DNA from: Bacillus sp. FJAT-26390
GTDB taxonomy: Bacteria; Bacillota; Bacilli; Paenibacillales; Paenibacillaceae
Direction of reading: 5' to 3'
Assembly (NCBI RefSeq): GCF_001682865.1
Contig: NZ_MAQX01000001.1
Coordinates: forward strand, 310,001-374,000
Length of the DNA: 64,000 bases
Position numbers and translations under genes: made by a program. Shown piece by piece: positions 7,848 to 15,887 of this stretch. Each line of letters opens with the position of its first letter. Within the stretch, counting starts at the first letter, position 1. The notes under the pieces were generated by a model. That model ran no database searches and was not told where the DNA came from. It saw nothing but the letters and a program-made list of their open reading frames with translations.

Positions 7848-8768
7848 ATGCTTGTGAAAGTGTTGGGATCGGCGGCTGGGGGAGGATTTCCACAATGGAA
7901 TTGCGCTTGTTGCTACTGTAGCCGTGCTAGGGAAAGAGATTCAAACGTGAAAGCGAGAATGCATAATGCGCTGGCGCTTAGCCTAGATGGGCAGTCGTGG
8001 TATTTATTGAACGCGACGCCGGATATTCGGGAGCAGATCGAGGCACATTGCACCTTATGGCCAGGCCCAGGCCTGCGGGATACACCCCTATTGGGCGTTC
8101 TGCTAACCGATGCGGAGCTAGATCATACTCTTGGACTCTTAAGCTTAAGGGAAAGCGCGGAGCTGGAGATTTATGCGTCAGCCCCAGTTTTGCATGCGCT
8201 TACGCATGCGTTTCCAGTCCGCAAGGTGCTAGAGCCATATGCAAAGCTGCGCTGGCAAGAGGTGAAAATGGGCGAGCCTCTATTCCTATTCGGAGGAAAT
8301 GTGGTCATACGTCCTTTCTATTTAGGCTGCAAGTCGCCCCGTTACGTGGCTGCTTGCGGCAGTATGGAGAATGACTGGATGAATCGCGAATGGGTAATTG
8401 GCTATCGCATCGAAGATCTATTATCCGGCGGCGTTGCGGTCTATGCACCGGGCATAGAGTCTTGGACCACTGAGTTAGAGCAGAATTTGGCGGGCGCACA
8501 TACTATTTTTATAGACGGAACCTTCTGGCAGGGAGATGAGCTTCGAAATCTGGGCATCTCCGAACTAGGAGCCGCTGATATGGGGCACATCCCTATCACG
8601 GGTTCTGATGGAAGTTTGCAAAAGCTTATTTCAATGCCCGCTTCCCGTAAAATCTATATCCATATCAACAATACTAACCCGGTCCTCGACCAAGCTTCCA
8701 TCGCATATCGCAGACTTCAAGAGCAAGGCATAGAAGTAGGTTACGATGGCATGGAAATGGAGGTTTAA
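7848..8768 (+). CDS. pqqB: PQQ biosynthesis protein PqqB (metallo-beta-lactamase fold hydroxylase)
   Basis: A cytosolic protein of 306 residues. Family knowledge assigns PqqB the oxidation of the cross-linked Glu-Tyr intermediate before PqqC acts. It begins MLVKVLGSAAGGGFPQWN, has the structural zinc cysteines C19, C21 and C24 (CACCYC), a metallo-beta-lactamase-like centre (LLTDAELDHTLGLL) and the C-terminal GHIPI and IHINNTNPVL motifs. The ATG at 7848 is preferred because GGAGG lies 8 bases upstream; an ATG two codons earlier is too close. Length is normal. It lies between pqqA and pqqC. Confidence 0.95.
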   Translation: MLVKVLGSAAGGGFPQWNCACCYCSRARERDSNVKARMHNALALSLDGQSWYLLNATPDIREQIEAHCTLWPGPGLRDTPLLGVLLTDAELDHTLGLLSLRESAELEIYASAPVLHALTHAFPVRKVLEPYAKLRWQEVKMGEPLFLFGGNVVIRPFYLGCKSPRYVAACGSMENDWMNREWVIGYRIEDLLSGGVAVYAPGIESWTTELEQNLAGAHTIFIDGTFWQGDELRNLGISELGAADMGHIPITGSDGSLQKLISMPASRKIYIHINNTNPVLDQASIAYRRLQEQGIEVGYDGMEMEV

Positions 8769-8769
8769 G

Positions 8770-9498
8770 ATGAAAGAGGCATGGTCTAAAGAAGCTTTTA
8801 TGATGGAACTTAGAAAGGTTGGGGAGGCGCGTTATCACGATAAGCATCCGCTGCATTTGCGCATGCATGAAGGGAAGCTTCTGCCCGCAGAACTTCGGGC
8901 ATGGATAGCGAACCGATTTTATTATCAGAAAAATATTCCCGTTAAGGATGCGATCGTTCTCTCTAAGCTTCCAAGCAAGGAGGATAGGCGGCTATGGCTC
9001 CAGCGGATTATCGACCATGACGGCCGCGAGGGAGACGAAGGCGGAATTGAAGCATGGATTCGATTAGGGGAAGCTGCGGGCATCCCGAGAGAGGATATGG
9101 TGAATGAGCGTTTGGTTATCCCGTCTGTTCGGTTTGCGGTCGACGCTTACGTTAACTTTTGCCGCAATCAGCCTTGGGTTATTGCTGTAGCGTCATCTTT
9201 GACGGAGCTATTCGCGCCCATTCTGGTTTCGCAGCGCATTGCCGTGTTTGAAGAGCTGTATCCATGGATTCGCCCCGAAGGGCTGGCCTATTTCAGAGGA
9301 AGGCTGCATCAAGCGCCTCGTGATGCGGATCATGGCTTGGAGCTGGTGCTGCGCGAGTGTACAAGCCGAAGGGAGCAGGAGCTCGCGATCGCTGCGCTTT
9401 CCTTTAAATGCGACGTGCTTTGGGCCATTCTGGATGCGTTAAGCTGGTCAGCGCCAAGGGAGGCGGACCATCGGCATGAGCAATTGGGGGTTGTCTGA
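8770..9498 (+). CDS. pqqC: Pyrroloquinoline-quinone synthase PqqC
   Basis: A heme-oxygenase-like, cofactor-free oxidase of 242 residues that carries out the last step, ring closure and eight-electron oxidation to PQQ. Signatures are YHDKHPLHLRMHEGKL, WIANRFYYQKNIPVKDA, IDHDGREGDEGGIEAW and SSLTELFAP. The ATG at 8770 has TGGAGG 6 bases upstream, one base after the pqqB stop. Length matches the family (about 235-250). It overlaps pqqD by about 20 bases. Confidence 0.95.
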   Translation: MKEAWSKEAFMMELRKVGEARYHDKHPLHLRMHEGKLLPAELRAWIANRFYYQKNIPVKDAIVLSKLPSKEDRRLWLQRIIDHDGREGDEGGIEAWIRLGEAAGIPREDMVNERLVIPSVRFAVDAYVNFCRNQPWVIAVASSLTELFAPILVSQRIAVFEELYPWIRPEGLAYFRGRLHQAPRDADHGLELVLRECTSRREQELAIAALSFKCDVLWAILDALSWSAPREADHRHEQLGVV

Positions 9499-9748
9499 AC
9501 GGCCAAGGCTACGTCCACCGGCGCGTGTCAAATACGACCAAACCCGCCAAACGGATTTATTGCTAATTCCTGAGCGGATTATCCACCTGAATGGCACGGC
9601 GGGCGCTATCCTTCAATTAGTGGACGGTAAGCGTACGGTCTCACAAATCGTTGATGAACTGCAAGCCAAATATAATCAAGAAAGTCTGCAAGCGGATGTG
9701 GTGGAGTTTCTGTCACTTGCATCAGAGGAGGGCTGGATTGAGCGATGA
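9476..9748 (+). CDS. pqqD: PqqD peptide chaperone
   Basis: A small RiPP recognition element protein (90 aa) that binds PqqA and presents it to the radical SAM enzyme PqqE. It carries SERPRLRPPARVKYDQTR, LLIPERIIHLNGTAGAILQL and DGKRTVSQIVDELQ, the usual PqqD pattern. Two starts are possible: ATG at 9476, inside pqqC, or TTG at 9491 giving MSERPRLR, which fits family N-termini better and has GGGGG just upstream. The stop overlaps pqqE by 4 bases. Confidence 0.93.
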   Translation: MSNWGLSERPRLRPPARVKYDQTRQTDLLLIPERIIHLNGTAGAILQLVDGKRTVSQIVDELQAKYNQESLQADVVEFLSLASEEGWIER

Positions 9749-10809
9749 AGGTAAGCGCGCCGTATGCCTTAACTGCAGAAATGACACATCGTTGCCCGCT
9801 TCAATGCGGCTACTGCTCGAATCCCATTGATCTGCAAAAGCGCGAGAATGAGCTCCCTACCGATGATTGGCTCAGATTGCTGGAGGAAGCGAGCGAGCTT
9901 GGCGTTGTGCAGGTCCACTTTACCGGCGGCGAACCGCTATTGCGGACTGATTTGGAGCAGCTCATACGAAGGGCACGCGACTTGGGCCTTTATGTAAATT
10001 TGATTTCAAGCGGCGTAGGTCTCACGGAAAAAAGAATGCACAAGCTTACGGAAGCTGGAACTGACAGCATTCAGCTTAGCATACAAGCCTCGACGGCGGA
10101 GCTTGCTGACCGAATTGGCGGCATTAAGGCGCATGAGATCAAGCGGAAAGCGGCTGAAATCATTCGTTCCGCCGGCATGACATTGAATATGAACGTTGTG
10201 CTGCATCGTCATAACTTGCATGAAGTTGAGGAGATGATTGCGCTTTGTGCTTCGTGGGGAGCAGAGCGGCTAGAGCTAGCCAATACCCAATACTACGGAT
10301 GGGCGCTCGCAAATCGCGACGATCTTATGCCTGCCAAGGAGCAGGTTATGGCGGCAGAAGCCGCATTTTACCGGGCGAGAGAACGGTATGGCAAGCAGAT
10401 GGAGCTAATCTGGGTACTTCCAGATTATCATGAAAACCTGCCAAAACCGTGTATGGGCGGTTGGGGTAAGCTGTCCTTGACGATTTCCCCAAATGGCATC
10501 GCATTGCCGTGCACGGTGGCCGCAAGCATTCAAACCTTAAGCTTTGAGTCTGTCAAGGATCGCAGTCTATCATGGATATGGGAGGAATCGGAATCGTTCC
10601 AAACCTACCGCGGATTCGATTGGATGCCCGAGCCTTGCAAATCCTGTGATTTGCGCATTCAGGATTATGGCGGCTGCCGCTGTCAAGCCTTCCTGCTGAC
10701 TGGCGACGCCAAGAACACGGACCCGGTATGCGAGCGATCTCCCCATCATCATCTCATTACAGAAGCAGTTGCTGTTACCCGCTTATCTCATATTTCTTAC
10801 CGAGAATAG
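9745..10809 (+). CDS. pqqE: Radical SAM enzyme PqqE
   Basis: A 354-residue radical SAM enzyme that forms the carbon-carbon bond between Glu and Tyr of PqqA. The radical SAM cluster motif C-x3-C-x2-C is C17, C21, C24 in MTHRCPLQCGYC. The GGEPLL motif follows, and a C-terminal SPASM region carries the extra cysteines (CKSCD, GGCRCQAF, DPVCERSPHH). Family knowledge: needs PqqD and reductant. The ATG overlaps the pqqD stop (ATGA), showing translational coupling. Confidence 0.95.
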   Translation: MKVSAPYALTAEMTHRCPLQCGYCSNPIDLQKRENELPTDDWLRLLEEASELGVVQVHFTGGEPLLRTDLEQLIRRARDLGLYVNLISSGVGLTEKRMHKLTEAGTDSIQLSIQASTAELADRIGGIKAHEIKRKAAEIIRSAGMTLNMNVVLHRHNLHEVEEMIALCASWGAERLELANTQYYGWALANRDDLMPAKEQVMAAEAAFYRARERYGKQMELIWVLPDYHENLPKPCMGGWGKLSLTISPNGIALPCTVAASIQTLSFESVKDRSLSWIWEESESFQTYRGFDWMPEPCKSCDLRIQDYGGCRCQAFLLTGDAKNTDPVCERSPHHHLITEAVAVTRLSHISYRE

Positions 10810-10827
10810 ATGAGGAGGAGCCCCTTG

Positions 10828-11790
10828 ATGAGAATATTCGATGCACACTGCGACGTGCTGAGCAAGCTGCTAGCGAACTCGGAGCTGGACTTTGTGAACG
10901 AGGCTAGCAAACTGGATGTCACATTAGAGAGGATACGTGAATCCGGCATAAGCGTTCAAAATTTTGCGATCTACTTATCGGACAAATGGCCGACCGAATT
11001 CCGGTATGTACTCGAATGCGTGGATCTCTTTCTTCGGCATATCGTCTCCCAGGGACGCTTGGATTTTATTCGTTCCAGAGAAGATTTGCTAAGGGTTGCA
11101 GCAACGGAGCGATGCGGAGCATTGCTGTCGCTCGAAGGGGTTGATGCGCTCCAAGGCAACCTGGCTTATTTGCGTATCTTATTTGAACTAGGTGTACGAA
11201 GCATCGGCATTACATGGAATGATGCGAATTGGGCTGCTGACGGGGTGCTTGAGGGGAGAGGAAGCGGGTTTACGGCAAAAGGGCGGAGCCTCGTCCAAGC
11301 GTGCAATCGCCTGAATATGATTTTGGATGCGTCGCATCTCTCCGAACGTGGTTTTTGGGAGCTAATGGAGCTCTCCGATAAGCCATTTATCGCTTCACAT
11401 TCCAATGCGACCCAAATAAGCCCGGTGCTGAGAAATCTGCGGAATGAGCAAATTGCTTCGCTAATTAAGAAAGGGGGCGTAATGGGAATTACCTTTGTGC
11501 CTCCGTTTGTTCAAACCGAAGAGCCGGTTACGATGGACAAATTGCTGCTGCATTTGGACCATGTATGCTCGCTTGGCGGCAGCCGGCATGTTGGGTTTGG
11601 CTCTGATTTTGACGGGATGGATCGCTGGCTTATCGGTCTGGAGCATGCGGGAAAGTACGCCGGATTGATCGATTTGCTGCTTAAGTATTATCGTGAGGAG
11701 GATGTTGAGCATTTTATTTATAAAAATTGGTATAACTTTTATTACGAGCATCTCCCTGGGGCAACTATGGATTTAGAGGCTGGACATTAA
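10828..11790 (+). CDS. M19-family dipeptidase (renal dipeptidase type) in the pqq operon
   Basis: A cytosolic zinc dipeptidase of about 320 residues. All family metal ligands are visible: H-x-D in FDAHCDVL, the bridging Glu in LLSLEGVDAL, histidines in DASHLS and ASHSNA, and the Asp in GFGSDFDGMD. The ATG at 10828 has AGGAGG 9 bases upstream; an earlier ATG at 10810 overlaps that site. It follows pqqE by 18 bases and has no signal peptide. No TldD/PqqF-type protease is visible in the operon, so it may help release or trim the cross-linked Glu-Tyr dipeptide from PqqA; that role is inference. It could also be an unrelated peptide-recycling enzyme. Confidence 0.88.
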   Translation: MRIFDAHCDVLSKLLANSELDFVNEASKLDVTLERIRESGISVQNFAIYLSDKWPTEFRYVLECVDLFLRHIVSQGRLDFIRSREDLLRVAATERCGALLSLEGVDALQGNLAYLRILFELGVRSIGITWNDANWAADGVLEGRGSGFTAKGRSLVQACNRLNMILDASHLSERGFWELMELSDKPFIASHSNATQISPVLRNLRNEQIASLIKKGGVMGITFVPPFVQTEEPVTMDKLLLHLDHVCSLGGSRHVGFGSDFDGMDRWLIGLEHAGKYAGLIDLLLKYYREEDVEHFIYKNWYNFYYEHLPGATMDLEAGH

Positions 11791-11806
11791 GAAAGGTGGG
11801 AAGTTT

Positions 11807-12562
11807 TTGTATAACATCCTTTTTGTAGACGACCCATCGGAACTTTACAGCGCCATGTATACGGATTTTCCATGGGGTCAAATCGGATTTCAGATTGTAG
11901 GACAGGTCAGCAACGAGCAGGAAGCGCTGCAGTGGATTGAAGAGAAGGGGAATATTGACGTTGTATTTACGGACATCCGAATGCCGGCACTAAATGGGGT
12001 TGATTTGGCAAGGGAGCTTTATGAGCGAAAGTCGGGAATAAAAGTGATTTTTCACAGCGCGTATCGCGATATTGATTATGCCTATTACGCTATTTTATAC
12101 GGAGTACGTGAATATTTGATTAAACCGGCTCAGTATGAGGCACTTATGAATGTGATTACAAAAATCCGCATGGAACTGGAGGAGGATGGCTCAAGGACAG
12201 CAGCAAAAAGCTTATTGAAGGAGGCGGAAGTGAAGGATGCCCTGAGAGGCAACGGAAAGCTAGTGCAAGAGATTATTTCTTATGTGGAGCAGCATTACCA
12301 AAACGTTAGTTTGGAATGTGTGGCAGGCCATCTCTATATGAACGCCAACTATTTGAGCCAATTGTTTAAGCAGCGGACAGGGAAAACATTTTCCGATTTT
12401 GTCATTAGCGTAAAAATGGAAAAGGCCGCGTGGCTGCTTCAGGATTTTCGAATCAAAACGTATGAGGTGAGCGAAAAGCTTGGCTACAGCAACGCAAAAA
12501 ACTTTTCCCGCACGTTTAAACAGTTTTACGGCGTTACGCCGAGCGAATTCAGGAATCGATAA
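11807..12562 (+). CDS. YesN-type response regulator (REC + AraC HTH)
   Basis: A 251-residue response regulator. It has a receiver domain (1-120, phospho-acceptor D56 in VVFTDIRMPALNG, acidic pair D8-D9, Lys in YLIKPAQ) and a C-terminal AraC/XylS DNA-binding domain with two HTH motifs (about 150-250, ending GVTPSEFRNR). The start is a TTG with GGTGGG upstream, 16 bases after the dipeptidase gene, so it is the last gene of the pqq operon. No histidine kinase lies beside it. The linker is short compared with most YesN proteins. Likely role: control of this operon. Confidence 0.87.
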   Translation: MYNILFVDDPSELYSAMYTDFPWGQIGFQIVGQVSNEQEALQWIEEKGNIDVVFTDIRMPALNGVDLARELYERKSGIKVIFHSAYRDIDYAYYAILYGVREYLIKPAQYEALMNVITKIRMELEEDGSRTAAKSLLKEAEVKDALRGNGKLVQEIISYVEQHYQNVSLECVAGHLYMNANYLSQLFKQRTGKTFSDFVISVKMEKAAWLLQDFRIKTYEVSEKLGYSNAKNFSRTFKQFYGVTPSEFRNR

Positions 12563-12609
12563 TAGAGTCAAAGTAAAGTCCTTGATGATGAAATAAGCAA
12601 GGCGCGGCA

Positions 12610-12642
12610 AAAAAGGGATATGTGCATTCATATCCCTTTTTG
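12610..12642 (+). terminator. Terminator of the pqq operon
   Basis: A perfect stem AAAAAGGGATATG / CATATCCCTTTTT with a TGCATT loop. It ends the plus-strand operon and may also serve the minus-strand remnant next to it. Confidence 0.85.
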
Positions 12643-12652
12643 TTGTTTTCAC

Positions 12653-13415
12653 CTAATTTTTATTCTCCAGCAAGGCAGCAGGATCGGTATATTGTCCATT
12701 TTTGACGATTGAAAAATGCAGATGGGTGCCCGTCGATTGGCCGGTACTGCCCATAAGTCCAATAAGCGCACCGGACTTCACGGCTTGTCCTTCTTCTACT
12801 ACCAGCTTAGACAAATGACGGTACTCGGTTTGCCAATTATTATTATGCTCGATGATTACGGTAATGCCTTTTGCTTTGTCGTAATCAGCTTTAATAATGA
12901 TTCCATCTGCGGCGGCATTCACTGCCGTTTTCTCGGAATTGACGATATCGATCCCGTCATGCAGTCTTCTTTAAGCTGTTTGGCTGGATTTGATAGTCAT
13001 ATGATGTGGAAATTTGACCGTCAGCGGGACTGCTGAACGTTAGTTTACCATCAGTTGCCTCTGCTGTGCCAGCCGCGAAGGCGGATGGCAATGACAGCAT
13101 CGCAGCGACAATAAGGATAACAAGACCGATCAGGGAGTAACGGTTCTTATTGTGTTGGAATGAACGAATCATAATAATTCTCCTTGCGATTTGTTTTTTA
13201 TAGCCAGAGAAAGGAGTGCTGGCCGATAGCATCCGCTCGGCAGCTCCGATCTCCAGCATGTTCACAATACAGGCTGCGTACGTTTCCTTAAGCGATGATG
13301 AACGAAGCACGCTTGCATCGCATGCCATTTCTTGCTCGAGCCGCATTCGGTATAAGCCGTACCAAACGACGGGGTTGAACCAATTGCATAGACTCATAGG
13401 CTTGAAAAAATCCAA
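12653..13415 (-). pseudogene. Broken BlaR1-type M56 / M23 peptidase gene
   Basis: Read on the minus strand, the upstream part encodes the end of an M56 (BlaR1/MecR1-like) domain: WFNPVVWYGLYRMRLEQEMA, CDASVL, then a transmembrane helix (LIGLVILIVAAMLSL). The downstream part encodes an M23/LytM endopeptidase (GIIIKADYDKAKGITVIIEH, TGQSTGTHLHFSI). The two are in different frames. Between them, near 12960-12975, the other frame reads HDGIDIVNSEKTAVNAAADG, the usual M23 entry, so about one base has been lost or gained there. The N-terminal membrane helices and HExxH of M56 are missing, so the gene is also 5'-truncated. No intact BlaI partner is seen. Confidence 0.8.
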
Positions 13416-13496
13416 AAAATATTTATTTTAGATCAAACCGATCGTCTCTCCCCAGCGTTATCTCTTCATGTAAAGACCATAAAGGAGGAATTAATA

Positions 13497-15122
13497 ATGC
13501 TGACACGATTAAGGAAACTGTTTTTGATTACTGCGATGTGCGTGACATTTGTCGCTGCTCCGCTTGGCTCGGCATCTGCAGAATCTGCGTCTGGCATTCA
13601 GTCCGATGCCGATAAAGCATTTGAGCTTGGACTGCTTATCGGTGACGGCAAGGGTGTTGATGCTGCTTATTTGAATAAAACGTCAACCCGGCTGCAAGCT
13701 GCTATCATCTCGCTCCGTCTTAATGGAAAACTGAAGGAAGCGCTAGCTTTTAACGGAAAAACGACTTTTGCAGACGCTAAACAGGTGGGTAAAGCAAATC
13801 AATCTGTTCTGGCTTATCTCAAGAGCAAACCGGAGCTAGGCTGGCAGGGCTCTGGCAACAATCTCTTTGAACCAAGCGCTGCGATCAGCTCCAAGCAATT
13901 TTACAAGGTCATTTTGGAGAACCTCGGATATAAATCCGGAACAGACTTTACATACCAACAATCAGAGGATTTCGCAGCGTCGCATGGCCTGAAGCAGATT
14001 GCCGGCAAAGCGTCATTGCAGAATACGCATCTAGCAACCTCACTCGTAGAAGCGCTGTCTGCCAATACGAAAAGCGGCAAGCCGTTTTTTGATACGCTGC
14101 AAGCAAGCGGAGTCCTTGCATCCCAAGCTTCCTTGCCGCAAGGCGAGCGAATCGGGCTAGCGAAAAACGACAAGCTGGGTACTTATTTTACGGATAAAAA
14201 CGGCCGTACGCTTTATTTCTTTACGAAAGATGCGGAGAACGTGAATTCCTGCCAAGGGGATTGCTTGAAAAATTGGCCGATCTATTACGATGCTAATTTG
14301 CAGCTGCCGGCTTGGCTTAATAAAGCTGACTTCGGCGTTATTACCCGTACAGACGGCGCGAAGCAGTTAACCTACAAAAATTGGCCGCTCTATTATTTTG
14401 CGAAGGATAGCAAAGCCGGCGATGTGACGGGTGAGGGAGTTGGCGGCGTATGGTTTACAGCGAAGTCTGATTACGCGGTCATGCTTGGCACCTCGAAGGA
14501 AGCGGGTAATTATTTGACTGACGATTACGGCAGAGCGCTTTATTATTTTGACAAGGATACAGCGGGTAAAAGCGTATGCGAAGGCAATTGCTTAGTGAAT
14601 TGGCCAGCATATTCATCCTCTAACGTTAGTGTCCCATCTACGGTTAAAGGTACCGATATCGGAGCGATTACCCGTCCGGATGGAAGCAAGCAAGCTTCTT
14701 ATAAAGGCTTCCCGCTCTATTATTTTATTAAAGATACGGCGCATGGCGATTTGCTAGGGCAAGGTGTCAACGATGTCTGGTACATCGTAGATCCTGCCAA
14801 GTTTAATGGCACAGCTGCTTCAACGGCACCCGTTGTACCGACTACGCCAACAACACCGGCTGCTACGGCTAAGACTTACAACATTGACATCAAGGAGTAC
14901 TCGTTCGGAAAGGAAGCACTTACTATAGAAGCAGGCTCGAAGGTTACCTTTACTAATTTTGATGAGATGAAGCATAATGCGGTAGCGCTGGATGGCGCAT
15001 TCTCGACTCCATTGCTGGCAAAAGGAGAGTCCTATACGGTAACCTTTGATAAACCAGGCACTTATAATTATTTTTGCGAGCCGCATAAGTCATTCATGAC
15101 TGGGCAAATCATCGTAAAGTGA
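13497..15122 (+). CDS. Exported protein: two Lipoprotein_15-type repeats plus a type-1 copper (cupredoxin) domain
   Basis: A 541-residue secreted protein. Signal peptide 1-28 (ending ASAES). Residues about 30-215 are a helical region without a clear family. Two repeats of the COG4315 type follow (about 220-325 and 335-435), each with LYFF or LYYF, C-x3-C-LxNWP and PLYYF-KD motifs. A Thr/Pro linker leads to a C-terminal cupredoxin (about 455-541) with a complete type-1 copper site: H493, C527, H530, M534. It acts outside the membrane, probably in electron transfer or copper handling. AAAGGAGG precedes the ATG. The lipoprotein gene at 15133 follows by 10 bases. Placed next to the PQQ operon, it is a candidate electron acceptor; that is inference. 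Confidence 0.82.
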   Translation: MLTRLRKLFLITAMCVTFVAAPLGSASAESASGIQSDADKAFELGLLIGDGKGVDAAYLNKTSTRLQAAIISLRLNGKLKEALAFNGKTTFADAKQVGKANQSVLAYLKSKPELGWQGSGNNLFEPSAAISSKQFYKVILENLGYKSGTDFTYQQSEDFAASHGLKQIAGKASLQNTHLATSLVEALSANTKSGKPFFDTLQASGVLASQASLPQGERIGLAKNDKLGTYFTDKNGRTLYFFTKDAENVNSCQGDCLKNWPIYYDANLQLPAWLNKADFGVITRTDGAKQLTYKNWPLYYFAKDSKAGDVTGEGVGGVWFTAKSDYAVMLGTSKEAGNYLTDDYGRALYYFDKDTAGKSVCEGNCLVNWPAYSSSNVSVPSTVKGTDIGAITRPDGSKQASYKGFPLYYFIKDTAHGDLLGQGVNDVWYIVDPAKFNGTAASTAPVVPTTPTTPAATAKTYNIDIKEYSFGKEALTIEAGSKVTFTNFDEMKHNAVALDGAFSTPLLAKGESYTVTFDKPGTYNYFCEPHKSFMTGQIIVK

Positions 15123-15132
15123 GCGTGAAGAC

Positions 15133-15795
15133 ATGCGAAAAATAACTTATGGATGCTCGCTGCTTTTCCTGATGCTACTCATCTTATCCGGCTGCGGGGC
15201 TCAGGCAAACGAGCCTGCCGCTCACAATGAAATGGCTGTGACAGCTACTCCGACAAGCTCAAGCGCTGCTGATGAGAATGCTCAGGAAACGGAAGAAGCG
15301 GCGAATACGGCCACTCCATCAATTAGCCCAACTGAGGCTGCAACCCCGCCATCGGAGAAACCGGTTAAGACGGAAGAGCCGAAGGAGACGGAGAAAACGG
15401 CGGCAACGCAGAAGCCCGCTGCTACGGAGAAAGCGATAGAAACAAAGCAGCCCAAGGCTACAGCAGCGCAGCCTAAATCTACGCCAAAGGCACCGGTTAA
15501 GACAGAAGCCCCGGTTCAGCCGAAAGAGACTGAGGCAGTAACTGTCCACACGGTTGAGATTACGAACTTCGCTTTTTCCCCGGAGAAGCTCGAAATATCG
15601 CAGGGCGATATCGTTAACTTCATTAATAAAGATGAGGTCAAACATACGGCTACGGCGGATGATGGGCAATTCGATACCGACTTATTAGCTCAGAATGCGA
15701 GCAAGAAGGTTACCTTCACAGATGCCGGGGAGTTCGGCTATTATTGTACGCCGCATCCCGGTATGCGAGGGACGATCGTCGTGAAGGAAAAATAA
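15133..15795 (+). CDS. Cupredoxin lipoprotein
   Basis: A 220-residue lipoprotein. The signal has a lipobox LILSGC, so it should be anchored to the outer face of the membrane. A long low-complexity Thr/Ala/Pro/Glu/Lys linker (about 25-135) carries a cupredoxin domain (about 138-218, TVHTVEITNFAFSPEKLEIS) with copper ligands H171, C205, H208 and M211 (YYCTPHPGM). It lies 10 bases after the gene for the larger cupredoxin and has only a weak ribosome binding site, suggesting translational coupling. Likely an electron carrier at the cell surface. Its terminator has been split by an insertion sequence. Confidence 0.87.
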   Translation: MRKITYGCSLLFLMLLILSGCGAQANEPAAHNEMAVTATPTSSSAADENAQETEEAANTATPSISPTEAATPPSEKPVKTEEPKETEKTAATQKPAATEKAIETKQPKATAAQPKSTPKAPVKTEAPVQPKETEAVTVHTVEITNFAFSPEKLEISQGDIVNFINKDEVKHTATADDGQFDTDLLAQNASKKVTFTDAGEFGYYCTPHPGMRGTIVVKEK

Positions 15796-15820
15796 TAGGT
15801 TTAGTTGAGGAGCAGCTGTT

Positions 15821-15860
15821 TGATATGCTCCCCCTACAGTAGACAGGTGAAATAATAAAA
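15821..15860. repeat. IS left terminal inverted repeat
   Basis: Matches the reverse complement of 17450-17487 over most positions, including GTAGACAG and AAATAATAAAA. Confidence 0.75.
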
Positions 15861-15887
15861 CCTGATTACTGTAAGGGGAGCTTTTTC

